DNA of 64,000 nt. It comes from Torulaspora globosa. Lineage: Eukaryota; Ascomycota; Saccharomycetes; Saccharomycetales; Saccharomycetaceae. The notes below the pieces were generated by a model. The model was not told the origin of the DNA, did no database searches, and was given only the letters and a program-made list of their open reading frames with translations. The DNA is taken from contig NC_050729.1 of the NCBI RefSeq assembly GCF_014133895.1, positions 1,054,001-1,118,000 of the forward strand, in the 5' to 3' direction. Below, one piece after another: positions 45,128 through 53,276 of the stretch; within the stretch, counting starts at the first letter, position 1, and the number at the start of each line of letters is the position of its first letter. Both the position numbers and the translations under genes were made by a program.

Positions 45128-45516
45128 TGTGATTCTCTGATGCGTCAATTGACTGTTTCAATCCTTCTTTTAGTCCTTTGGGCAGCACCAATTCCTGACA
45201 AAATGTAACCTTTTATAAGAACGTTACTTCTCCGACGATTGAGGTACTTGTATTCTTGTCTTGAACCTGTAATAAGAGCCTCGGTTGCCTTTTAATTGCT
45301 GTCAGGAGGTTGCGCTCGGAGGGTGGATCACCTTATTCAACGAATTCTTGGCCAATGCTCATGTGAATCGCCTTCAAGAAATACCATCAAGCGTGAAAGA
45401 AGCTCCATTGGCTCAGAACGGATTACATAGGTAATAGGAAATTTATTGGAGTAAAAATAGGCTATATACTGCCAATTGTGCTTTTAAACAGTCCGATTAA
45501 TAGAGTAGTTGGCTCG
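45128..45516. promoter_or_regulatory. DAK1 promoter spacer
   Basis: This 389-bp spacer between two minus-strand genes is the DAK1 promoter plus the 3' end of the next gene. There is no gene and no stress-response AGGGG box or other named motif. Confidence 0.45.
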
Positions 45517-46572
45517 TCAGAACGAAAACGGTTCGATGGCCATTTTTTCAACCGTTGTGTCCGTAACTGTGCCGTAGAGGTCTCTGAACCGCGTTATGGT
45601 CAAACTGTCAACTTCTCTGGCGACAATGTCGTGCTGGGCATGAAAAGCAGATAGAATGTGACTGTCGGAGATGGAATCCTCTTGAGATTGATGTAGTTTG
45701 GTGAATGCGATTTTCTTGAATTCTGGACTGCTCCAACTGAAATGATACAGGGCGTATGATATGCGTACCGTTGTGAAATAGTATATCTTGAACCATTCTT
45801 TCATGAATTTGTTCATCAGATCAGTGAAGGATTGTAAATTATCTTTCAGAAGCGAATTGAGAATATCAAACTTGGTGGTTGCGTTTTCGAGCTTGGCATC
45901 ATCATGTTTCCGTTTGTATCTTCTCTTGCACCCTGCGCTGGCCGTCTCTTGCAGGAGCTGCTCTTGCTCGGCAATACTGCTCTTGATAGCCATCAGTTCA
46001 ACATTTGCCGCATTTCTCGCTGCCAAGATCCGAGATATACCAGAGCAAACCTTGAGGATCTCCTTCAGCGGATGTTGAACACCATACTCAAAGAACAGAA
46101 AATCGTCCTCTAGTCGCTTGGCGATCACATACATCTGTTTGCTCAACCTTGATATACAATAGTCCCGTAATCTGTTTGGTAAGCCAGAACTCGCATAAAA
46201 TTGCTGAAGAATCTCTGCGGAGCCATCCAGTCTACGTTCAGGCAAAGAAGTTCCAAAAGCCAGCTGTGGAGTAACCGACGAAAAACATCCATGTGAACTA
46301 TCTGCGCCATCTTCCAGCGCTGTGCGAAAATCCTCGATCAAGTTGATCGATCTGTAGAAGAACGACTTCATCGCTGCCTTGTGGTTTTCACAGGAATAGT
46401 ATAGGGCCGCCACGTTCGCATACGTCTTCCTGAATACCGACTCCAATTCATTAAATTTTGAATCAACTTTTTGGCAGCTCGCTTTCGTGCCTGTATCCAG
46501 CAATTTGGAAGACTGGATTCGCTTTGGCCTTCCAAATAATGGGTCATAGAATGCACCAACTTTGGACTTCAT
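45517..46572 (-). CDS. Unrecognised helical protein, possibly BAR-domain-like
   Basis: I cannot name this gene. The 351-residue product is almost entirely helical. Residues 20-75 (KVDSKFNELESVFRKTYANVAALYYSCENHKAAMKSFF) and 150-235 resemble BAR or sorting-nexin helices: long amphipathic stretches, QEQLLQETA heptads, a KRRYKRKHDD basic turn and a final helix QSFTDLMNKFMKEWFKIYYF. This pattern is also shared with Ivy1-type and Rvs-type proteins. There is no signal peptide or transmembrane segment. From memory, nothing occupies this slot beside DAK1 in S. cerevisiae. The frame extends seven codons to TTG, and the ATG at 46572 (MKSKVGAFYDPLF) is used. Confidence 0.6.
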   Translation of the reverse strand: MKSKVGAFYDPLFGRPKRIQSSKLLDTGTKASCQKVDSKFNELESVFRKTYANVAALYYSCENHKAAMKSFFYRSINLIEDFRTALEDGADSSHGCFSSVTPQLAFGTSLPERRLDGSAEILQQFYASSGLPNRLRDYCISRLSKQMYVIAKRLEDDFLFFEYGVQHPLKEILKVCSGISRILAARNAANVELMAIKSSIAEQEQLLQETASAGCKRRYKRKHDDAKLENATTKFDILNSLLKDNLQSFTDLMNKFMKEWFKIYYFTTVRISYALYHFSWSSPEFKKIAFTKLHQSQEDSISDSHILSAFHAQHDIVAREVDSLTITRFRDLYGTVTDTTVEKMAIEPFSF

Positions 46573-46789
46573 CAATATATTTCCAAACGGCAAGCAATCG
46601 ATAGGCTTTCTTATCCTTAAATGGTATAATACAACGATGGTGCAGTCGACAGAGTATTCCGATGCAGCTCATAAAGAAGTCTCGATTTCGAGTCGATCAT
46701 ATTTTACTTTTCTATCAAACCTCTTTTTTTTTTTAATGGGTTTTGTGACGCTGTCGCCTGGCGCCAGCGCTTCCACTCATACTTTTTCG

Positions 46790-48859
46790 TTATGGATGTC
46801 CATGATTGACACTGGGCCATGCTGAAATGGTCTTTTTAGTACGACCTGGAAGCGACGGGTCACTTGAATCCTGGATGATCTCCTCTATTTTCTGGTCTCT
46901 TGAGCTTGATTTCTTCCTTCGTTCAGCGCAGACATTGATGAAATTAATCATCAACGTTTTAATGGAATCAGCAATCTTACCAGTGAGAACTGAGTCTGTC
47001 GCTGTATGCGATATTAGCATGTCTCTGTAGGTTTGTGCAAGCTTGAAGCTTTGTTTTAGCTTCTTGATGACTGCAGCGTCTGTGCAATCGAGAGAATTGG
47101 GAGGCTCTAGCACGATCATGCATGCGTAGAGTAATATCAAATAGATGTGGTTGGGGAAGAATTGGAATAATGACCTCATATCCTTATCTTTAGTAGCCAA
47201 TTTCAGTAAAGAGTAGGCCGCTGAATATGATACCTCATGGGAGGCCGTATCAAGCGTCGAGCGTTCTGGCAGCTGAGAAGCATTTCTCCATACCTGCATC
47301 CAACTGGAATCTTCCAGTGATACCTCTCTGTCTAATAGCCATCTGGTATTTATATGCATTCTGGCAAAATTGTAGTACAGTAATGTTGATTTGAGACACC
47401 ATGCATCATTCTGAACATCAATACTTTGCAGAGCGATCGTCCATGAAATCATCCATCTATCTAGGTCCATGTTTGTTTCCCACGGAATGCCAAAAGCATG
47501 AGGTTTTAAGAGACTAGACATAGCTCTCACACTGCCGTGATTTGTATTGTGAAAGAGCGACTCAATCGCTGCGTGATACTCGACCAGAGCGCAAAGATGC
47601 ATGTTTTGCAAGGCATGAAAGCTGACCTTGATCTTTGAGTGATCTACTTCGTTCAGTGACAGGAGCTGCTCTTTTGTAAGGCCTTCGTCTATGATCTCAT
47701 TCTCTCGTAAAACGTCTTTCAAATTTTGGTCTTCGACATGGGCCAGTAACGTTTCCCTAACAGACGTTATCGCGGGTTCAACCTGTTTATATATCGATGG
47801 ACTCTTCCGCATTGTCAGATTCAAAGAGCCGTCAGCGATGTAAAGAAGGTACCACAACTTCCACAATTCGCCTTTCTCACCTCCGCCAATGCGCTGATCA
47901 AGTCGCCATTTCCGGGCCAATTGCACAGCAATTGACATATATAGCTGATTGGACTCGAGCCATAGCGATGCAATTACCAGACCTAGTATGGCGCGTTCAA
48001 CACATACCTCGTCGTCGAGTATGTCACTGCCATTGACAAGCCTTGACGAAAACCACTGTAGACTCTTTTGAAGCAGAGCTTTCTTGGAACAAAGTGCCTG
48101 GTGATGAGGACAGGCAACTGTACATATTGCAACCAGCAACAGCGGCGATTCGTTCCAGAGCTTTTGCACCGTCAGCTCCTTGAGGTTGTAACCAAACATA
48201 TGAGCCGACATCTTTGTACAAAAGATTTCCAGTAGTTGAGCCGCCTCATCACTGCTAAGTATCTTATTCTTACGAAAGTCCGTCACTTGCTCCAAGTTAC
48301 CACTCTCTCCGATAATCTGGCTCAGAGACGGCAAGCTGACCTCTGCTACAGGCCCCGATGAAGGCGATCCGGTATTGGCATGAGCATGGCGGCGCACTTG
48401 AGCCTGCAGAAGATTTACCTGCTGTTCATGTTGAACCTGGTTGTGCTGGAATATTCCTAGAACAGATTCTAAAGCCTTCTGCAGGACGTCCAGCCTTTGT
48501 TCGACAGAATAAAGCCACGGTTTCTCCTCTGCAGGCAGAGAAGATGATGGAATACCGACAGCTGGCGCTGTAGATTGCTCTGTCTGATGAATATAAGGTC
48601 GGATCATGGAGTTTATCATATTTGGGACATCGGTCAGTGGTTTGGGTTTTGGTTGGACATGTCCCTGGAGGTGAGTAGATTCAACATTCGGCTGGTCATT
48701 TGTATATACCTTCTCTTTTGGATTGGGAGGAAAGTAGCAGTCCAGACCGTGCTTGGTACATCGCTCGCAGGGTAAAGACTTATCATATTGGCATTTCAGT
48801 TTCTGACGCTTACAGGATAGACAGGGTCGAGTTCTTTTCTTTGATTCATAGTTACCCAT
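46790..48859 (-). CDS. Zn2Cys6 fungal transcription factor, unassigned
   Basis: This is a 689-residue regulator. The binuclear zinc cluster is at residues 12-41: CLSC, then RQKLKC, then CERC and LDC, with all six cysteines (CX2CX6CX7CX2CX6C) and the basic KRQKLK loop. A coiled-coil-like segment around residues 105-140 could support dimers. The middle homology region (about residues 190-560, LLEIFCTKMSAHMFGYNLKEL, then LGLVIASLWLESNQLYMSIAVQLARKWRLDQRIGGGEKGELWKLWYLLYIAD) is the fungal-specific TF domain. I do not recognise a one-to-one S. cerevisiae ortholog. WAR1 and LEU3 lie a few genes further along the matching arms, but the zinc cluster and length do not let me claim either. One codon upstream is GTG; the ATG at 48859 is used. 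Confidence 0.85.
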   Translation of the reverse strand: MGNYESKKRTRPCLSCKRQKLKCQYDKSLPCERCTKHGLDCYFPPNPKEKVYTNDQPNVESTHLQGHVQPKPKPLTDVPNMINSMIRPYIHQTEQSTAPAVGIPSSSLPAEEKPWLYSVEQRLDVLQKALESVLGIFQHNQVQHEQQVNLLQAQVRRHAHANTGSPSSGPVAEVSLPSLSQIIGESGNLEQVTDFRKNKILSSDEAAQLLEIFCTKMSAHMFGYNLKELTVQKLWNESPLLLVAICTVACPHHQALCSKKALLQKSLQWFSSRLVNGSDILDDEVCVERAILGLVIASLWLESNQLYMSIAVQLARKWRLDQRIGGGEKGELWKLWYLLYIADGSLNLTMRKSPSIYKQVEPAITSVRETLLAHVEDQNLKDVLRENEIIDEGLTKEQLLSLNEVDHSKIKVSFHALQNMHLCALVEYHAAIESLFHNTNHGSVRAMSSLLKPHAFGIPWETNMDLDRWMISWTIALQSIDVQNDAWCLKSTLLYYNFARMHINTRWLLDREVSLEDSSWMQVWRNASQLPERSTLDTASHEVSYSAAYSLLKLATKDKDMRSLFQFFPNHIYLILLYACMIVLEPPNSLDCTDAAVIKKLKQSFKLAQTYRDMLISHTATDSVLTGKIADSIKTLMINFINVCAERRKKSSSRDQKIEEIIQDSSDPSLPGRTKKTISAWPSVNHGHP

Positions 48860-49456
48860 CACTGGGAATCGTTAAGAACCCCTTTAGAGCCACCTGACTA
48901 GCCTTTCTAGCTTCTATATTATTATACATCGTTATATGATAGAGAGGAATGATAAAAGCATCGCGGATTGAATCTTCAACACTAAAGATAGGTAACAACA
49001 AAGGTGCGAACAAATGTGGTAGTTAAGCGTCGTGATACTTAGTGGAAGTGGATTTTCACTCAAGGTTAGAAGATCACCCCTCTACCGATCTTGGTTGGCC
49101 CAGTCCAGACCACGAACGAGTTACTGGTCAGAAGCTCGAACAGGGTAGCTCGGGTAGCTCGATGGAGTCCAAGCAAACTTTATGATACAATAAAAACAAC
49201 CCGAGACCTTCAAAGCTGCTCAATTCTAGAGTGTCTTGTTGACAGTGAGTTGAGAAACATCACCTGCATGAAGAATCGTCTCCAAATTGCTCAGAAACGT
49301 CACAGCAGTTCCGGTAGACAAGCAATTCACTGGCGATCAGGAGAATGCGATGCCTAAGACCAAGAATCAAGCTACTATACGCGATATAGCTTAAATGTTG
49401 TGATTTCGCTTGTGACTGATATTTTTTGTAAATCTTTTTCAAATACCAAATTACAA
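48860..49456. promoter_or_regulatory. Spacer between the Zn2Cys6 gene and tRNA-Arg
   Basis: This roughly 600-bp AT-rich spacer serves as the regulator's promoter and the tRNA upstream flank. It contains a 9-bp tandem duplication GGGTAGCTC (49143-49151, 49152-49160). I see no complete LTR although tRNA flanks are common Ty targets. Confidence 0.5.
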
Positions 49457-49528
49457 GCTCGCGTGGCGTAATGGCAACGCGTCTGACTTCTAATCAGAAG
49501 ATTGTGGGTTCGACCCCCACCGTGAGTG
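49457..49528 (+). tRNA. tRNA-Arg (anticodon TCT), no intron
   Basis: This is a 72-nt cloverleaf. The 5' acceptor GCTCGCG pairs with CGTGAGT followed by G73, with one G-T type position. The anticodon stem TCTGA/TCAGA flanks the loop CTTCTAA with anticodon TCT at 49489-49491. The A box GTGGCGTAATGG and B box GGTTCGACCCC are complete. It is almost identical to S. cerevisiae tR(UCU). A run of seven T at 49529-49535 is the Pol III terminator. Confidence 0.98.
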
Positions 49529-49535
49529 TTTTTTT
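49529..49535 (+). terminator. Pol III terminator of tRNA-Arg
   Basis: Seven T residues on the sense strand start directly after the tRNA 3' end. Confidence 0.95.
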
Positions 49536-49652
49536 CCATCTCGCTTTACTATCATACGGATCTGATCTAAGGTCCCTTACGAGAATCCTCTTCAAACACA
49601 TCTATTTCCAAGTGATTTGAGACTGATATAAGGTTCTAGAGACTGCCATGCC

Positions 49653-50249
49653 ATGGCAGAGAATACGATTGATTACAAGTACGAGAAGACCGATGAAATC
49701 AATGACTTGAGCGACTGTGAGGACGAAATACCCACCAAATTTACGGTGCTTGATGTACTGCGAATGTTAGCAGGTCTGTTAATACTCTACGGTGTCTGCT
49801 GTAAACTATGGAGTGGCAATTGGTATTCCATGGGGTCTAAAACTTCAATGTCGTCCTCCTATGAGCGGAGTCTACTCGAAATTCCTCAGTACTGGTTGCA
49901 TGTCAAGCAAAGCCGAGGGCCATTCGCATTTTCCCTAGAGGAACTTTCGCAGTTTAGCGGAGACAAGAGCCCTGAGCGGATCCTGCTCAGTGTCAGGGGC
50001 CACGTCTTTGACGTTACGAGCGGGTCGCGTTTCTATGGAAAATGGGGAGCCTATCGGAAGTTCACGGGTACAGACTGCTCTAAACTGTTCAGCTATCCCC
50101 AGTGGGACATGTCGGTTCTGGGGAAACAATGCAGCAGTGATCTTTCCGACAGCACCTCGACCGAGCTGGCTCGAGTCGATTCTTGGCTGCAATTTTTTCA
50201 GAAGAAATATCCAGAGATAGGCTATGTTGAGGAGCTACTCGATTCGTAG
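49653..50249 (+). CDS. Membrane-anchored MAPR / cytochrome b5-like heme-binding protein
   Basis: This is a 198-residue protein. A single transmembrane segment at residues about 31-52 (VLDVLRMLAGLLILYGVCCKLW) follows a short acidic N-terminus. The C-terminal cytochrome b5-like fold (residues 90-192) has LRGHVFDVTSG-type motifs and retains the MAPR heme tyrosines Y128 (RFYGK), Y134 (GAY) and Y186 (KKYPEIG). It resembles Dap1/PGRMC1 and neuferricin/neudesin more than cytochrome b5 proper, since it lacks the HPGG axial histidine motif. Dap1 itself is shorter and its S. cerevisiae gene lies on chromosome XVI, so this may be a second family member lost in S. cerevisiae. An out-of-frame ATG lies 5 nt upstream at 49648. 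Confidence 0.85.
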   Translation: MAENTIDYKYEKTDEINDLSDCEDEIPTKFTVLDVLRMLAGLLILYGVCCKLWSGNWYSMGSKTSMSSSYERSLLEIPQYWLHVKQSRGPFAFSLEELSQFSGDKSPERILLSVRGHVFDVTSGSRFYGKWGAYRKFTGTDCSKLFSYPQWDMSVLGKQCSSDLSDSTSTELARVDSWLQFFQKKYPEIGYVEELLDS

Positions 50250-50365
50250 AGGCAGGGATCGCCACCAGACATCCTCATGTATACTTTCCGGCGTGCTATA
50301 TTGGTACATAAAGTTCAGTATAATACTGTGCAAAAGCGGTGCCTCATGGTCCGTCCATGCATCCA

Positions 50366-51403
50366 TCAATAGACAGAAATGTAGTTGTTTATTCTTTCCC
50401 TCTGGTTTTGTGCAATACACTCTGCTATCCAGGTTATGTTCCTCACCTCCTGCTCTTTGGACTTCATCCATGACCAAATGGTAGAAACGGTGAATTGTTG
50501 AGTGAAGGCATCCCTGCATAGTTCCATCTCGAGTTTGTAAAAATGATCCTCCAGGTTACCGGAGTCTAAGATCCCCCGGTACTCGTAGACGTTGTTTACT
50601 GCGCTTCTCACAGCTTCAAAGTCTGAAGCTTGGGCCAGATGACTGGTTCCCAAGGGGTACAGTTTGCCCAAATCCGGCAGAAGCTCGCTCTTTAACTCAG
50701 GATCGATGTCGGGGCTCTGCAGAGAGTTCAACGCAATGTTTATGCTTCTTCTGTCCCCTTCAAACTCCAACAGAGATTGCATTATTTCGCGAGCAGGCTG
50801 TTCGAGGTTCTCCGCGACAAACTGGTAAAAATCCTCGAGGTACGCCTTATAAAGCTTGTTTCTCACTAGCTCGATGTTCAAGTCATCCAATTCGTCTGCT
50901 TTATCGAAACAACCTCGAAAGTACGGCGCTAAAGGCGTGTCCACAAGCACAGTCTCATACAAAGACTCCAGATCGGTAGCCACCGTCAAGGTAGGCAAAG
51001 TATCAAACCACCCCAGAGGATGGCATCTTTGTAGAATCTCCGCCTTATCCCGATCGTGGATCGTCCCCGTAATCATCAACGCCACATTATCAATCATGTA
51101 ACCATACGTGATGTAATCCAAGAACTTTTTTGTCGTCCCACTAGACTGGTCCCGAATGTAATTGAACTCCTGATACAGCTTATCGGACGCACTCTCCTGA
51201 ATCACAGACGTAGTCAAAGCCTCTGCCGGCACGGACGACAGGAAATTCCCATAGTCAGTCGACGAAAGTTGAAGTTTCAGATCCTCCAACGTATCGCACT
51301 GTGTCAAATTGATGTACTGGTTGCCCGTCAACAACCCATTTCTATACCCCCGGACAACTCCCTCAATGAACCCATTGTCTATATTAAAGTAAATACCTTC
51401 CAT
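50366..51403 (-). CDS. VMA6: V-ATPase subunit d (Vma6)
   Basis: This is a 345-residue protein, the exact length of S. cerevisiae Vma6. It begins MEGIYFNIDNGFIEGVVRGYRNGLLTGNQYINLTQCDTLEDLK and continues with the conserved TYGYMIDNVALMITGTIHDRDKAEILQRCHPLGWFDTLPTL. Another conserved segment, IWSWMKSKEQEVRNITWIAECIAQNQRERINNYI, closes the protein. Subunit d caps the c-ring of the vacuolar proton pump and couples it to the V1 central stalk. There are no transmembrane segments. The gene is convergent with the MAPR gene and divergent from COG8. Confidence 0.98.
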   Translation of the reverse strand: MEGIYFNIDNGFIEGVVRGYRNGLLTGNQYINLTQCDTLEDLKLQLSSTDYGNFLSSVPAEALTTSVIQESASDKLYQEFNYIRDQSSGTTKKFLDYITYGYMIDNVALMITGTIHDRDKAEILQRCHPLGWFDTLPTLTVATDLESLYETVLVDTPLAPYFRGCFDKADELDDLNIELVRNKLYKAYLEDFYQFVAENLEQPAREIMQSLLEFEGDRRSINIALNSLQSPDIDPELKSELLPDLGKLYPLGTSHLAQASDFEAVRSAVNNVYEYRGILDSGNLEDHFYKLEMELCRDAFTQQFTVSTIWSWMKSKEQEVRNITWIAECIAQNQRERINNYISVY

Positions 51404-51621
51404 TGCGACCCACCAAGGCTCGCTTAGCTCACTCTGGTCGATATCCTGCCTGTTGAAGGGGTTGCATCTCTCTTCGACGTCTCTTTATTACTAGTGCTGC
51501 AAAATCAAGAGCTTAAAATCGCTATGTACGTGTAAATCGACTAGTCGCTCTTCAAGAAGCTGGAAGATCAAGCCATAAAGCTGGGCAGTTAGCAGCTTGA
51601 AGGGCTTGGTGGTTTCTGCCG

Positions 51622-52956
51622 ATGGATCTTGTGCTGGAGACGTTGACGGGTGCTGAATGGGGGCTGAGCGAGGACGAAAAACGGTACGGTTTAGCGGTTC
51701 TAAGCGAGGTGCTGCAGTCCGATACGAACGACTATGAAAAGTACTTCTCGTCGAGCGCTGTGGAGGGCAGTGTGGTGGAGGATATTGCGGAGGTCGATGC
51801 TCAGATCTCTGCAATTGAACGGAGACTGAGAAGTCTGCTGGTGGACAACAAGACGGAAGTGATACGAGAGGCGCTGGATAGCGATGCGGCAATCGGCAGC
51901 AAGATAGTGGAGATTCGCCAGGGGTTGGAGCAGTTGTGGGAACTCGACAATGAGGATGTGTCTAGGAGCCGCGAGGTGGCCGAAAACGGGGAGCTTCTGG
52001 CGCTGTTAGATCCAAAGGACGCGCATGAAGGCGTGGGGACGAAGTCGGAGGACGAGTTCCACGCCGCTCTGAATAAACTGAAGGATCGGGTGCGACAGGA
52101 GCAGAGCGGCGATCATGAAGAGATGGCCAGAGGGCTCGGAGTGGTGCTGGAAAACCTGACCAAGATGACAGATCTCATGGAGCTGCCGTTCCTGGCGCGA
52201 ACTTGTATCAGAACGGGCCACTACCGAGAGGCCGTGATGCTCTACAATTTCTCGAAATCTCTGCCGAACAAATTTCCGGGATCCAGCATCGTCGAGCGGA
52301 TCCATCGCAACGTCTCGGACGAGACCACAATGACGATGTTGACTGGCCTGGTGAGGTTGCTGTCGACCAACCTCACGGCAAACCAGCTGAAGAAGCTCCT
52401 GAACTACCTCGTCGCGATCCCCCCCTTCGACGGCAAGGACAAGAGCTGTCTCCTGCAGGTGTACCTGCGGATGAGGCGCGCTTTCATCAAGCAAGAGTGC
52501 TCGGCGTACTCGCTGGCCGTGGAGCGGTCAAACGATGCTTTACGGGAGATGATGATCAAGCGGAAAATTGAAGTCCTGCGAGAGCATATGCACATGTCCT
52601 TGAGCGTCTTCGCCGAGAATTACGAGACCAAACTTGCCCCATTGTGGATTCCACTGGACACCAAACTACTCGCGAGCGAAGATGAGAAGCGGATCCCAAC
52701 CAGTCCCTTCGTACTTCGCTTCATCAACGACTGTCTAGACGATTTTCTGCAAGAACTGCTCGACGCGCATCTCGAGCAGACGCTCAGCGACTCGGTATGC
52801 CTCCAGTTGGTTTACTGTTCATTCCGTCTACGTGACCTGAACCAGAACTACCACAGCCTGTTCCTCAACAAGATATGCGAGTCGAATCTTTTCGCCGTAG
52901 AACAAGTCAAGGACGCCATAGAGAAGAGACGAGAACTAGCATCAAAATACACATAG
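51622..52956 (+). CDS. COG8: Cog8, conserved oligomeric Golgi complex subunit
   Basis: This 444-residue protein is clearly shorter than S. cerevisiae Cog8 (about 607). The N-terminus (LVLETLTGAEWGLSEDEKRYGLAVLSEVLQSDTNDYEKYFSSSAVEGSVVEDIAEVDAQISAIERRLRSLL) is the best conserved part, with a short coiled coil and YEKYFSS. The rest is a helical CATCHR rod (LPFLARTCIRTGHYREAVMLYNFSKSLPNKFPGSSIVERIHRNV). COG tethers retrograde vesicles at the Golgi. The stop at 52954-52956 is clean. No continuation of the frame is evident downstream, so the shorter form is probably genuine. Position matches YML071C. Confidence 0.93.
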   Translation: MDLVLETLTGAEWGLSEDEKRYGLAVLSEVLQSDTNDYEKYFSSSAVEGSVVEDIAEVDAQISAIERRLRSLLVDNKTEVIREALDSDAAIGSKIVEIRQGLEQLWELDNEDVSRSREVAENGELLALLDPKDAHEGVGTKSEDEFHAALNKLKDRVRQEQSGDHEEMARGLGVVLENLTKMTDLMELPFLARTCIRTGHYREAVMLYNFSKSLPNKFPGSSIVERIHRNVSDETTMTMLTGLVRLLSTNLTANQLKKLLNYLVAIPPFDGKDKSCLLQVYLRMRRAFIKQECSAYSLAVERSNDALREMMIKRKIEVLREHMHMSLSVFAENYETKLAPLWIPLDTKLLASEDEKRIPTSPFVLRFINDCLDDFLQELLDAHLEQTLSDSVCLQLVYCSFRLRDLNQNYHSLFLNKICESNLFAVEQVKDAIEKRRELASKYT

Positions 52957-53276
52957 GATACATACAGACTATTTCTGATGAGCTGCTTTCAATGCCGATG
53001 CTCAATTCACGGCCCAAGGATCTACAATCGCCTCTAGGCCTTCTCAAGACGGCGTGTTTCTTGCTCTCTAGCTCTTTAGTATGTTTGCTTCTGAACAAAT
53101 TTTTTCGCCTAATGCAAGGAACATTCTTTAATGAAGGCCCTTAAACAATAAAGGATAACTTGCGGTTAATGAACTAGGAATACCAGAACTGCCAACACCT
53201 CATCTGGAGCCTTCAACAGGATAACTTGGGTCTTGATTAGCTGGATAAGGCTTAGCGAATAACAAGCTGAGAAAGG
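52957..53276. promoter_or_regulatory. COG8-TCB3 spacer
   Basis: This 320-bp spacer has no supported gene. A 10-bp direct repeat GGATAACTTG occurs near 53153 and 53220. A short open frame crossing it lacks family features. Confidence 0.45.

Noticed and set aside
45310..45336. GGTGGATCACC resembling the 3' end of small-subunit rRNA.
   Set aside because: The match is limited to a few bases, with no surrounding rRNA sequence.
49228..49245. TGTTGACA near the tRNA, possibly the edge of a Ty LTR.
   Set aside because: No matching CA end, target-site duplication or LTR body is visible.
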